DNA from: JAAYYM01 sp964483155
Lineage (GTDB): Bacteria > Bacillota > Clostridia > Lachnospirales > Lachnospiraceae
NCBI GenBank assembly: GCA_964483155.1
Contig: CAZAAC010000005.1
Span: 22,572-86,571 of the forward strand
Length of the DNA: 64,000 bases
Direction of reading: 5' to 3'
Numbering within the stretch: the first letter of the stretch is position 1; the number at the start of each line of letters is the position of its first letter. Made by a program: the position numbers and the translations under genes. Positions 1 through 7,937 of the stretch are shown one piece after another. The notes beneath the pieces are model-generated. The model was given only the letters and a program-made list of their open reading frames with translations, was not told where the DNA came from and did not search any database.

Positions 1-1478
1 GCATAATAAGCCGTATCCATAATAATATCATTTTCATCATACATGAAAACAAAATGCTGATAAGGCTCTATGATACTGTTTATTTTGCTAATATCCCATA
101 GAGATTGATAATGATGCGTTGTTTTTGCAAAGTACGTTTCTTTCTCTTTCACAATCTTTGACACGTCCAGAATTTGTAGCATTAAACATATCGCCATAAA
201 AGAAACGACGACGACACCAATTTTCCTTTGCGATACTTTTTCTGTTTCACCATATCTTGTAAGCAATGCAATTGTTCCCAGCATAATACTATATACCGGC
301 ACCCATATGAACCTTCCGTTTGAGCGGAAAATACCAAGCATTTTATCAATAAAAGAGGGATAGGGAACGCCAAACCATTTTGTATCTCCCAAAGTAACCA
401 TCGGCAATACTGCCAACAGCATAAATGTGATTACAAGCAGAGCAAGCACTATTTCAGATGTATGCTTTTTTGCAAATGTTCTTGAAAGACTTTTTCTTTT
501 TCTCGCAAATAAGCTCAATATAATAACAATCGCAACGCTCGTCATCATAAGCATTCCTGCGCCCAGATACCCAAATCCCTCATATTGAAAATCATAATAC
601 AATGGCAAGCCCTCAAATAACGCCGAATACGATAGGGGATTAAAAAAGGTGTTCAGATTGCTTCCGAAGGTACCTAACCCTTCTCCTATAGGAGATGTGT
701 TTTCATAAAAAGCGCCCCATAAGAGCAATGTCAATAACACCACAATACAAAACAAAGCCACAATCGCACCATTCTGCCATACCTGCTTTATTCTGTTATC
801 TTTTTCTCTCCTCAGATATTCGTCAGTCATACTTCCTATCATGATGATTGCTACCATTGGCACAAAATACGAGTGAATGGAAACGCATAAAAATCCTATT
901 CCTGCCCAGGCGATACCTTTTATAACTATGTTTTTAAATTTATTTTGATAAAACCAGACCAGAAGAGCCAAAAGAATGATCCACTGTGCGCCAAGTGCCG
1001 TATGATAATACATTCTTTGCAGCATAGTAAAACTAAGCGTAAAAAAAGGAACTGATAGGATGCAAATCCTTTTATCATCTGTTATTCGTCTGATCAAAAG
1101 AATTACAATACCCCCTTGCAAAAAGAAAGAAAGCAATCCAAATAAACCAAAATACTGAAAAGTAGTCGGTAATACATTTCTGAAAATTTTAAAGCAAAAC
1201 GCAAATAATGGTATCGAATCTGTCCAAATAACAGAGACACGATTAGGATAAGATAACGTATCAATCATCCCCATTGGAAAATGCCAATCACTCATTCGAT
1301 AATGACACCAGCCTAAATAATGCTGTCTTAAATCAATATCTCCATTCATCAGCCATGCATCATATGTAAAATCAAGAATTCGAATACCATAGATCCACAA
1401 AAAAGAGAGGATACCAATTAGGCTTCCAATGGCAAATAGAATTTTGTATTCATGTTTCCCTATATGGTTATTCAACAA
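1..1478 (-). CDS. DUF6311-family polytopic membrane protein (3' end cut by window edge)
   Basis: Translating the minus strand upstream of the window edge gives an uninterrupted frame of about 490 residues with about ten hydrophobic segments. An early conserved stretch (GDIDLRQHYLGW, then HFPMGMIDTLSYPN and WTDSIPLFA) matches the DUF6311 pattern as I remember it. That family contains large membrane proteins of unknown function, often near glycosyltransferases and resembling GT-C/YfhO-type enzymes. No ATG lies near the N-terminus. The best start is one of two tandem TTG codons (1476-1478 or 1473-1475), behind an AAGAG ribosome-binding site inside thiI. The frame then overlaps the thiI stop by about 11 bp, implying translational coupling to thiI. 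The C-terminus lies outside the window. Function unknown; a role in surface glycan or lipid glycosylation is inference. Confidence 0.72.
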   Translation of the reverse strand, partial: MLNNHIGKHEYKILFAIGSLIGILSFLWIYGIRILDFTYDAWLMNGDIDLRQHYLGWCHYRMSDWHFPMGMIDTLSYPNRVSVIWTDSIPLFAFCFKIFRNVLPTTFQYFGLFGLLSFFLQGGIVILLIRRITDDKRICILSVPFFTLSFTMLQRMYYHTALGAQWIILLALLVWFYQNKFKNIVIKGIAWAGIGFLCVSIHSYFVPMVAIIMIGSMTDEYLRREKDNRIKQVWQNGAIVALFCIVVLLTLLLWGAFYENTSPIGEGLGTFGSNLNTFFNPLSYSALFEGLPLYYDFQYEGFGYLGAGMLMMTSVAIVIILSLFARKRKSLSRTFAKKHTSEIVLALLVITFMLLAVLPMVTLGDTKWFGVPYPSFIDKMLGIFRSNGRFIWVPVYSIMLGTIALLTRYGETEKVSQRKIGVVVVSFMAICLMLQILDVSKIVKEKETYFAKTTHHYQSLWDISKINSIIEPYQHFVFMYDENDIIMDTAYY

Positions 1479-2646
1479 TAATCAACTCTTTCGTTTCAAT
1501 TGCAGTTGCCAGCAATTCATCAATCTTTTCTTCTAGGTTTCTTTCTGATCGCTTGATAATATTCAAATTTGGTTTTATAACTGGATGTTTTGCCACAAAT
1601 ATGGTACAGCAGTCTTCATACGGCAGTATTGAAGTTTCAAATGTATCAATTTTGTTCGCTATTTCAATAATCTCCTGCTTATCAAAACCAATCACCGGTC
1701 GATATACGGGCATCGTACATACTTCATTTGTTGCCGCTAGCGACTTTAGAGTCTGACTCGCTACCTGACCGATACTCTCTCCCGTTATTAAACCAAGACA
1801 GTCTGTTTCTTTCGCAATATGCTCTGCTATTTTCATCATATATCTTCGCATAATAATGGTTAGCTCTTCATGTGGACATTTTTCATAAATATAAAGCTGA
1901 ATTTCTGTAAAATTAATAACATGCAAATAAACAGGGCCACTATAACATGATATCACTCTTGCGAGATCAACTACTTTTTGTTTTGCTCTTTCACTTGTAT
2001 ATGGTGGCGCATGAAAATAAACGGCATCGATTTTCACACCACGTTTTGCTATCATATACCCCGCTACTGGTGAATCGATTCCTCCTGACAGTAGCAGCAT
2101 GGCTTTCCCGTTACTACCCACGGGCATTCCACCCGGCCCCGGAATCACTTCTGAATAAATATAAATTCTTTCTCGAATTTCTACACTAAGCAAAATATCT
2201 GGATTATGTACATCCACCTTCATCATCGGATATGCCTCTAATATAGTTCCTCCGAGCTCACTATTGATTTCCATCGATTGCATGGGATAATCTTTACGTG
2301 CTCTTCTGGCGTTTACTTTAAAGGTCTTATTTTTGTCTGGATAAACATCATCTATATATTTAATTATATCCTTTTGCAGTTGTTCAAATCCATTATCCTC
2401 CACGTGTACTACTGGACAGATACCTGTAATTCCAAACACCTTCTTTAATCCTTCCACAACTTCATGAAAATCAAAATCGCTTAAGCATTCTATATAAACT
2501 CTGCCCTGCGTTCTGGTAACATCAAACCTTCCCCCCACTTTCCGCAGTGATATTCTGATTTGTTTCATAAGTGCATCTTCAAAAAAGTGTCTGTTGTTTC
2601 CTTTTAACCCAATTTCGGCATATTTGATCAAAAATGCTGTAAACAT
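1468..2646 (-). CDS. thiI: tRNA 4-thiouridine synthase ThiI
   Basis: 392-residue ThiI, which adenylates U8 of tRNA and transfers sulfur to make 4-thiouridine; in some bacteria it also supports thiamine thiazole synthesis. An N-terminal ferredoxin-like/THUMP region (about 1-170) precedes the PP-loop ATP pyrophosphatase domain, whose signature LLLSGGIDSPVAGY is visible near residue 185. The protein ends without the C-terminal rhodanese domain of the E. coli enzyme, as is usual in Firmicutes, so sulfur should come directly from a cysteine desulfurase. A candidate partner lies upstream at 3606-4814 but is separated by an opposite-strand glycosyltransferase. The start has an AAGGAGAAAAT-ATG ribosome-binding site. 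Confidence 0.95.
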   Translation of the reverse strand: MFTAFLIKYAEIGLKGNNRHFFEDALMKQIRISLRKVGGRFDVTRTQGRVYIECLSDFDFHEVVEGLKKVFGITGICPVVHVEDNGFEQLQKDIIKYIDDVYPDKNKTFKVNARRARKDYPMQSMEINSELGGTILEAYPMMKVDVHNPDILLSVEIRERIYIYSEVIPGPGGMPVGSNGKAMLLLSGGIDSPVAGYMIAKRGVKIDAVYFHAPPYTSERAKQKVVDLARVISCYSGPVYLHVINFTEIQLYIYEKCPHEELTIIMRRYMMKIAEHIAKETDCLGLITGESIGQVASQTLKSLAATNEVCTMPVYRPVIGFDKQEIIEIANKIDTFETSILPYEDCCTIFVAKHPVIKPNLNIIKRSERNLEEKIDELLATAIETKELIIVE

Positions 2647-2791
2647 ATTTTCTCCTTGCTAAATGTTTTTATCTGAAATAATCGTATCTAAAGACATTTA
2701 AGCACAAATCTGCGGCAGTTGCAACTATTGTACCGTTTTAATTTGACTTAATTTCTACTATATTAACAGGAAAGTAACTATATAATCAGTC

Positions 2792-2820
2792 TTTTCTCAG
2801 CCAGTATTTTATGCTATACT
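2792..2820 (+). promoter_or_regulatory. Promoter of the GT2 gene
   Basis: TTTTCT at 2792-2797, a 17-bp spacer and TATACT at 2815-2820 carrying an extended -10 TG (TGCTATACT). It points towards the plus-strand glycosyltransferase about 60 bp downstream. The rest of 2647-2881 is AT-rich, with no other gene seen. Confidence 0.55.
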
Positions 2821-2881
2821 TATCAGCATAAAGTCTTACGATAATTGACATAATGAAAAATAATTGCATTAGGAGAAATCT

Positions 2882-3589
2882 ATGGATAAACTATATATCA
2901 TAATACCTGCCTATAATGAGGAAGAAAATATTACTAAGGTAATCGATGGCTGGTATTCTGTTCTGGACAAAATTGGGAATGACAGCAAATTGATTATTAT
3001 CAATGATGGTAGTAAGGATAATACTTACGATATTATGTTGGAATATGCTAAAACCAGACCGGCTTTTCAACCTTTGACAAAGGAGAACAGTGGCCATGGT
3101 GCTACCCTGCTTTTTGGTTACCATTATGCGATTGCGCAGGGGGCAGACTATATCTTTCAAACTGACTCTGATGGGCAGACACTACCTGAAGAATTTTTTG
3201 CTTTTTGGGATTTAAGAGAACAGTATGATATGATTATCGGACACAGAAATAAGCGTGAGGATGGAACTTCACGTATCTTTGTGACCAAAGTTCTAAAGAC
3301 AGTTCTATGGTTATGTTTCCATGTTTCTGTTTTAGATGCCAACACCCCTTTTAGACTAATGAAAAAAAATACATTGGAAAAATATATCAAGAAAATACCA
3401 AAGGATTTTAATTTATCAAATGTCTTAATATCTGTTATTTATGCAAAATATAATCTAAAGGTCAAATACCTTCCTATTAGTTTTCGCCCCAGACAAGGTG
3501 GCGTAAACTCTATTAATCTGCGCAAGATTTTTAAAATTGGCAAACAAGCGATTAGCGATTTCAGGGAAATTAATCATTCTCTAAAGTAA
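2882..3589 (+). CDS. GT2 family glycosyltransferase (dolichol-phosphate-mannose synthase-like)
   Basis: 235-residue GT-A fold glycosyltransferase. The N-terminus YIIIPAYNEEENI, the motif IINDGSKDNT and the DxD-type FQTDSDGQT are the nucleotide-sugar and metal-binding signatures of family 2, DPM1/GtrB branch, which loads a sugar from NDP-sugar onto polyprenyl phosphate. Unlike the other two GtrB-like proteins in this window, it has no C-terminal membrane helices, so it would act at the cytoplasmic membrane face. It is read opposite to its flanking genes, between two tRNA/sulfur genes, and looks like an insertion. AGGAGA lies about 6 bp before the ATG. Donor and acceptor cannot be told from sequence. 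Confidence 0.85.
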   Translation: MDKLYIIIPAYNEEENITKVIDGWYSVLDKIGNDSKLIIINDGSKDNTYDIMLEYAKTRPAFQPLTKENSGHGATLLFGYHYAIAQGADYIFQTDSDGQTLPEEFFAFWDLREQYDMIIGHRNKREDGTSRIFVTKVLKTVLWLCFHVSVLDANTPFRLMKKNTLEKYIKKIPKDFNLSNVLISVIYAKYNLKVKYLPISFRPRQGGVNSINLRKIFKIGKQAISDFREINHSLK

Positions 3590-3607
3590 GGCATTTCGCA
3601 TCACTTT
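3583..3607. terminator. Weak hairpin between convergent genes
   Basis: AAAGT...ACTTT arms with a GC-closed inner loop span the stop codons of the GT2 gene (+) and the cysteine desulfurase (-). The stem is short and imperfect, and only 16 bp separate the two genes. It could serve as a minimal bidirectional terminator. Confidence 0.3.
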
Positions 3608-4814
3608 AATATCTGGAAAATTTACGAAGTACGGGAAGTAGCTCTTGCAGTACTTTTATCGTATATTCAAGTTCCTCTTCTGTTGTTTCTACAGAAAAGC
3701 TGAATCGAATCGTAGACTCTGATAATTCTTTCGGCAATCCAATTGCTGTAAGGGTTTGACTTACTGCAGGTTTGTTGGATGCGCAGGCTGATCCTGCGGA
3801 CACATATATTTGCTTGTCCTCCAGCGCATGTAGCAGCACTTCACTTCTAATTCCCCTAAACGTAGCACTTACGATATGTGGTGCCGTTTCTTCCATAAAA
3901 CATTGAAATTCCGAAACACCAGTAATGAATGATTCCTCAACTCTTTTTTTTGAAAATCCATTAATCGTTACATCTTCTAAATGAAGTAATTCATAAATAA
4001 ACTTTTCTTTCAATTGATATAATTTTGCGATTTTCTTATCAAAGTCTGTGTATATTTCTTCTGTTGCTTTCCCCAATCCTGCTATTCCCGGAACATTCTC
4101 AGTACCAGACCGAAGTCCTTTTTGTTGCCCCCCACCAAATTGAATAGGGTGAATTTTCACCTTCTCGTTTATATACAGTGCACCAACTCCTTTGGGACCA
4201 TGTATCTTGTGTCCGCTCAGGGAATACATATCAACACCAATCCGTTTTGGATATATCCGGCACTTGCCAAAGCCCTGCACGCCATCAACATGAAACGCAA
4301 CAGCCGGATTCTTACCTTTAATCCGTTTTGCGATTTCTTCGATTGATTGCACTGTCCCTATTTCATTATTCACATGCATGATAGATACAAGGATTGTCTC
4401 ATCTGTGACTGCCTTTTCCAACTGCTCCATGTTGATTTTTCCAGTCACATCAGTATCGATATAGGTAACGTCAAATCCTTGCTCTCTCAGGTATTTCATC
4501 GGTTCCAGCACAGCAGGATGCTCTGTTCGGTTTGTAATCAAGTGCTTTCCTGCCCTTTTATTTGCCACTGCGTAACCGATAATCGCCAGATTATCTGATT
4601 CGGTTCCTCCTGAAGTAAAATAAATTTCTTTTTCATTTACCTTCAAATGTTCCGCTATTATTTTTTTTGCTTTTTTTACTCGATTTTCGGCCGCAATCCC
4701 TATCATGTGCATACTCGATGGATTTCCATAATCCTTATCCATCACGTCTGACATGATCTCTCTTACACTTTCAAAACATCTTGTTGTTGCTGCATTATCC
4801 AAATATACTGCCAT
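3606..4814 (-). CDS. nifS: Cysteine desulfurase (NifS/IscS family)
   Basis: PLP-dependent enzyme that removes sulfur from cysteine as a persulfide for tRNA thiolation or Fe-S assembly. Visible are the N-terminal VYLDNAATTR, the PLP-lysine motif SLSGHKIHGPKG, and the catalytic-cysteine loop SAGSACAS typical of group I enzymes. About 402 residues. I place the start at the internal ATG (MAVYLDNAAT, 4812-4814) because AGAGGA lies directly upstream; the longer frame has no such site. The start is 14 bp after the rsmE stop, so it is co-transcribed with prmA and rsmE. Supplying sulfur to ThiI is likely, by analogy with the thiI-linked NifZ of B. subtilis. Confidence 0.92.
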   Translation of the reverse strand: MAVYLDNAATTRCFESVREIMSDVMDKDYGNPSSMHMIGIAAENRVKKAKKIIAEHLKVNEKEIYFTSGGTESDNLAIIGYAVANKRAGKHLITNRTEHPAVLEPMKYLREQGFDVTYIDTDVTGKINMEQLEKAVTDETILVSIMHVNNEIGTVQSIEEIAKRIKGKNPAVAFHVDGVQGFGKCRIYPKRIGVDMYSLSGHKIHGPKGVGALYINEKVKIHPIQFGGGQQKGLRSGTENVPGIAGLGKATEEIYTDFDKKIAKLYQLKEKFIYELLHLEDVTINGFSKKRVEESFITGVSEFQCFMEETAPHIVSATFRGIRSEVLLHALEDKQIYVSAGSACASNKPAVSQTLTAIGLPKELSESTIRFSFSVETTEEELEYTIKVLQELLPVLRKFSRY

Positions 4815-4828
4815 TTCAATTCCTCTTT

Positions 4829-5575
4829 TTACATTTCTAGTTGATACATAATCCATGATAACACTGTGAAACCAGCTGTTTCTGTTCTGAGGATTCTATG
4901 TCCTAATGTAATAGGGCAAAATCCATGTGCGGTTGCAAGTGTAACTTCTCCTTCTTCAAAGCCGCCCTCGGGACCAATCCATATTGCAATCGTCTGATTC
5001 GGCTGTAATTTTTCAATAATACTCTTTGTAATGCTCATTCCTCCACTGTCTGCAAGTTCGTATGGAATAATCTTTATCGTAAACTCTTTACAGTATTCCA
5101 AAGCTTCCTTAACTGTCTTCACACCAGTAACCTCTGGGATAATCATACGTTTTGATTGCTTGGCCGCTGATTCTGCAATCGCATTCCATCTTGCAAGTTT
5201 ATTACTTTCTTTTTTTGCATCCAGCTTTACCACGGATCGCTTTGTTGCAAGTGGAATAATTTGATACACGCCGAGTTCAACTGCCTTTTGAATAATCAGT
5301 TCCATCTTATCATTCTTTGGTAATCCTTGAAATAAAAACACTTTTGAAGGCAATTCAATGCCACACTCTTTCATAAAAAGAAGTCTGCAGATAACCTCAT
5401 CTTCTTCAATTTTTTCAATACTACATCTATATTCCAAATCATCCACGCCATCTCTTATTGCGATTTCCTCACCGATTTTAAGACGAAGCACATTTTTTAT
5501 GTGATTTACATCCGTACCTGTAATTATAATCACCTTATCATTCATCTGTTCTTTTTCCACAAAAAATTGATGCAT
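4829..5575 (-). CDS. rsmE: 16S rRNA (uracil-1498-N3)-methyltransferase RsmE
   Basis: 248-residue SPOUT-class methyltransferase that methylates U1498 of 16S rRNA with SAM. The C-terminal knot region carries the diagnostic IWIGPEGGF (about residue 200) and LGHRILRTETA. The N-terminal 70 residues form the usual PUA-like RNA-binding part (MHQFFVE, HIKNVLRL). A GGGGAGTAAGAT ribosome-binding site precedes the ATG. It lies 72 bp downstream of prmA and 14 bp before the cysteine desulfurase, the usual Firmicutes order. Confidence 0.95.
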   Translation of the reverse strand: MHQFFVEKEQMNDKVIIITGTDVNHIKNVLRLKIGEEIAIRDGVDDLEYRCSIEKIEEDEVICRLLFMKECGIELPSKVFLFQGLPKNDKMELIIQKAVELGVYQIIPLATKRSVVKLDAKKESNKLARWNAIAESAAKQSKRMIIPEVTGVKTVKEALEYCKEFTIKIIPYELADSGGMSITKSIIEKLQPNQTIAIWIGPEGGFEEGEVTLATAHGFCPITLGHRILRTETAGFTVLSWIMYQLEM

Positions 5576-5647
5576 ATCTTACTCCCCAAATTTCCTTCCA
5601 ATAGCATTTTCCCGACGTACATTTTTTCTAATGCACATTGTTCTGTC

Positions 5648-6601
5648 CTATTTTTTTTGCGCTGTCACCGAAACCCATTCCCCTTGATATGTCACTTCCA
5701 ATATTTCCATCCCAGCTGCCTTAACTGCACTCACGACCTTCTCTTCTTTTTCATCAATAATACCAGAGGTAATATAAATACCACCTGATTTTAATTGATT
5801 CATTATAACGGGTGTCAATGGTACCAACACCTCCGCCAGTATATTTGCGACTACAATGTCATACTTATTATAACCAACTCTGTCCTGTGTTGCTTTATCA
5901 TCTATAATATTTCCGATTAACAATTCAAAGTCTGCGTCCTTGAGATCATTTTCTTCCATATTATCTTTTACGGCATCTACTGTACAAATATCCAGATCTG
6001 TTCCAATTGCTGCTTTTGCACCAAATTTAAATGCCAATAATGATAATATTCCGCTCCCTGTTCCTACATCCAGTAACACTGTCTTTTCTGTGACATACTT
6101 ACGAAGTTGTCTAATACAGAGTTGTGTTGTCTCATGCATCCCTGTCCCAAAAGCTGTTCCTGGATCAATATGTATAATCATTTTACTGCTATCTTCTTCC
6201 TTTACTTCCTCCCATGACGGAATAATCAGAATATCATCCACATAAAACTGCTTAAAATATTGCTTCCAGTTATTGATATAATCCTCTTCCTTCATTTGTG
6301 TTTTTGTAATAGTACACTCCCCTATATCCATAAAATTGCGCAGTTCCTTTAGTCCAGCCTGGGCAACTTTGAGAATTTCACCATCATCTGTTGCTGCCTC
6401 CAAATAAAAACTCAGGTAAGCAACACCGTCATTTTCTCCATAAGCCGGTAAAATATCAACAAACATCAATTCTTTGTCCGCTTCTGTAAGTGGTACCTTA
6501 TCTACGATCTCTACACCTTCTATCCCTGCATCTGCCAATGTGCTAATCACAATATCTTCTGCTTCAGCCAACGTCTTAAGTGTATATTTATTATATTGCA
6601 T
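5648..6601 (-). CDS. prmA: Ribosomal protein L11 methyltransferase PrmA
   Basis: 317-residue SAM-dependent methyltransferase that trimethylates ribosomal protein L11. Evidence is the PrmA-specific DPGTAFGTGMHETTQ, the SAM-binding glycine loop LLDVGTGSGILSL (about 175-190) and the catalytic NILAEVL (NPPF-like position). The substrate-recognition N-domain occupies about 1-95. First gene of the prmA-rsmE-nifS operon, with a GGGAGAAAGAG ribosome-binding site and a strong promoter at 6684-6712. In many clostridia prmA follows dnaJ directly; here 8 kb of unrelated genes separate them. Confidence 0.95.
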   Translation of the reverse strand: MQYNKYTLKTLAEAEDIVISTLADAGIEGVEIVDKVPLTEADKELMFVDILPAYGENDGVAYLSFYLEAATDDGEILKVAQAGLKELRNFMDIGECTITKTQMKEEDYINNWKQYFKQFYVDDILIIPSWEEVKEEDSSKMIIHIDPGTAFGTGMHETTQLCIRQLRKYVTEKTVLLDVGTGSGILSLLAFKFGAKAAIGTDLDICTVDAVKDNMEENDLKDADFELLIGNIIDDKATQDRVGYNKYDIVVANILAEVLVPLTPVIMNQLKSGGIYITSGIIDEKEEKVVSAVKAAGMEILEVTYQGEWVSVTAQKK

Positions 6602-6683
6602 CTCTTTCTCCCTTTATCATTCGACCGCATTTATCATGCAATCTAACATACTGATTCCTTGTGAATTACTTAACATAGTGTAT

Positions 6684-6712
6684 AGTATAACACGAGACAA
6701 ACTGCATGACAA
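6684..6712 (-). promoter_or_regulatory. Promoter of the prmA operon
   Basis: On the minus strand: TTGTCA (6707-6712), 17-bp spacer, TATACT (6684-6689) with an extended -10 TG (TGTTATACT). About 85 bp upstream of prmA. Confidence 0.7.
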
Positions 6713-6733
6713 CGATTTATCAGCAAGCATATA

Positions 6734-6763
6734 TTGTACAGTTTCTGCCATATGTGTTACAAT
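6734..6763 (+). promoter_or_regulatory. Promoter of the manC/LuxR pair
   Basis: TTGTAC (6734-6739), 18-bp spacer and TACAAT (6758-6763), with TG one base before the -10. It diverges from the prmA promoter and lies about 43 bp before the manC start. Confidence 0.6.
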
Positions 6764-6805
6764 AATAGCGGATTAAAAATTTAACAGAGAGGACATTATA
6801 CTCTT

Positions 6806-7876
6806 ATGAAAAAAACAGCCCTTATTATGGCCGGTGGTCGCGGTGAGCGCTTTTGGCCCAAAAGTCGCAGAAATATGCCAAAACAATTTTTATCTCTCAC
6901 TGATGATGGTAAAACAATGATTCAATTAACTGTTGAACGAATATTACCCATTGTTGATATGCAGGATATCTATATCTCTACGAATAAGGATTATGCACCT
7001 TTGGTTGCGGAACAACTTCCAGATATCCCAAAAGAAAATATTCTATGTGAACCTATTGGCAGAAACACTGCACCCTGTATAGCGCTCGGTGCCGCACATA
7101 TAGTAAAAAAATATGAAGATGCCATTATGATTGTTCTTCCATCTGACCATTTGATAAAATACAATAAAATGTTTCTATCAGCACTCAGAGAAGGCAGCCA
7201 GTTGGCAGAGGAAAAAAGTAGCCTTGTTACGATTGGAATCGCACCCGATTATCCAGAAACGGGGTATGGATATATTAAATTTAAGGGAGATGTTTGCATT
7301 GGAACAGCTTTCGAAGTAGATGGTTTTGTAGAAAAACCGACACTGGAGCTCGCAAAAGAATACTTGGCGAGTGATGAGTATCTTTGGAACAGTGGTATGT
7401 TTCTTTGGAAAGCCACTACGATACTGAGTCGCTTTAAGCAATTGCTCCCGGATGCTTATGATTGTTTAATGGAAATTAAAGATGCCATCGGCACTTCAAT
7501 GGAAGCAGAGGTATTAAATAGGATATTCCCTACTTTTCCTTCTATATCAATTGATTATGGCATTATGGAAAAATCAAAAAACATCTTTACGATTCCTGGT
7601 ACCTTTGGGTGGGATGATGTTGGTTCTTGGCTCTCCTTAGGACGTATCAGAACAACAAATGAAAATGGCAACATTATTAATGGTAATGTGCTCAGTATCA
7701 ATACTGATAACTGTATTATTGAAGGCAGTGACAAATTAATAGCCACTATTGGTCTTGAAGATTTGATTATTGTTGACACTGAAGATGCTATTCTGATTTG
7801 TGACAAGACGAAAACAAATGATATTAAAAAAGTACTTGAAAACCTAAAGATATGTAATCGAAATGAATATTTGTAA
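6806..7876 (+). CDS. manC: Mannose-1-phosphate guanylyltransferase (ManC type, single domain)
   Basis: 356-residue nucleotidyltransferase that makes GDP-mannose from mannose-1-phosphate and GTP. The N-terminal IMAGGRGERFWPKSR with NMPKQFL is the pyrophosphorylase signature of this family, and VEKP plus WNSGMFLWK are further family motifs. It ends after the left-handed beta-helix-like tail (about 290-356) and lacks the C-terminal phosphomannose isomerase of bifunctional ManC/AlgA enzymes. Followed after 61 bp by a LuxR-type regulator on the same strand. Because the window also encodes a GDP-heptose route, heptose-1-phosphate as substrate is conceivable, but HddC-like activity is better assigned to the gene at 26132. 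Confidence 0.88.
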   Translation: MKKTALIMAGGRGERFWPKSRRNMPKQFLSLTDDGKTMIQLTVERILPIVDMQDIYISTNKDYAPLVAEQLPDIPKENILCEPIGRNTAPCIALGAAHIVKKYEDAIMIVLPSDHLIKYNKMFLSALREGSQLAEEKSSLVTIGIAPDYPETGYGYIKFKGDVCIGTAFEVDGFVEKPTLELAKEYLASDEYLWNSGMFLWKATTILSRFKQLLPDAYDCLMEIKDAIGTSMEAEVLNRIFPTFPSISIDYGIMEKSKNIFTIPGTFGWDDVGSWLSLGRIRTTNENGNIINGNVLSINTDNCIIEGSDKLIATIGLEDLIIVDTEDAILICDKTKTNDIKKVLENLKICNRNEYL

Positions 7877-7937
7877 GCAATCATCGAGGTCATGGATTAG
7901 AATTGAATTTGATAAATGATCAGGAGTAACTAGCAGA

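Noticed and set aside
182..373. 63-aa minus-strand frame
   Set aside because: It lies inside the much longer membrane-protein frame (1-1478) and has no ribosome-binding site.
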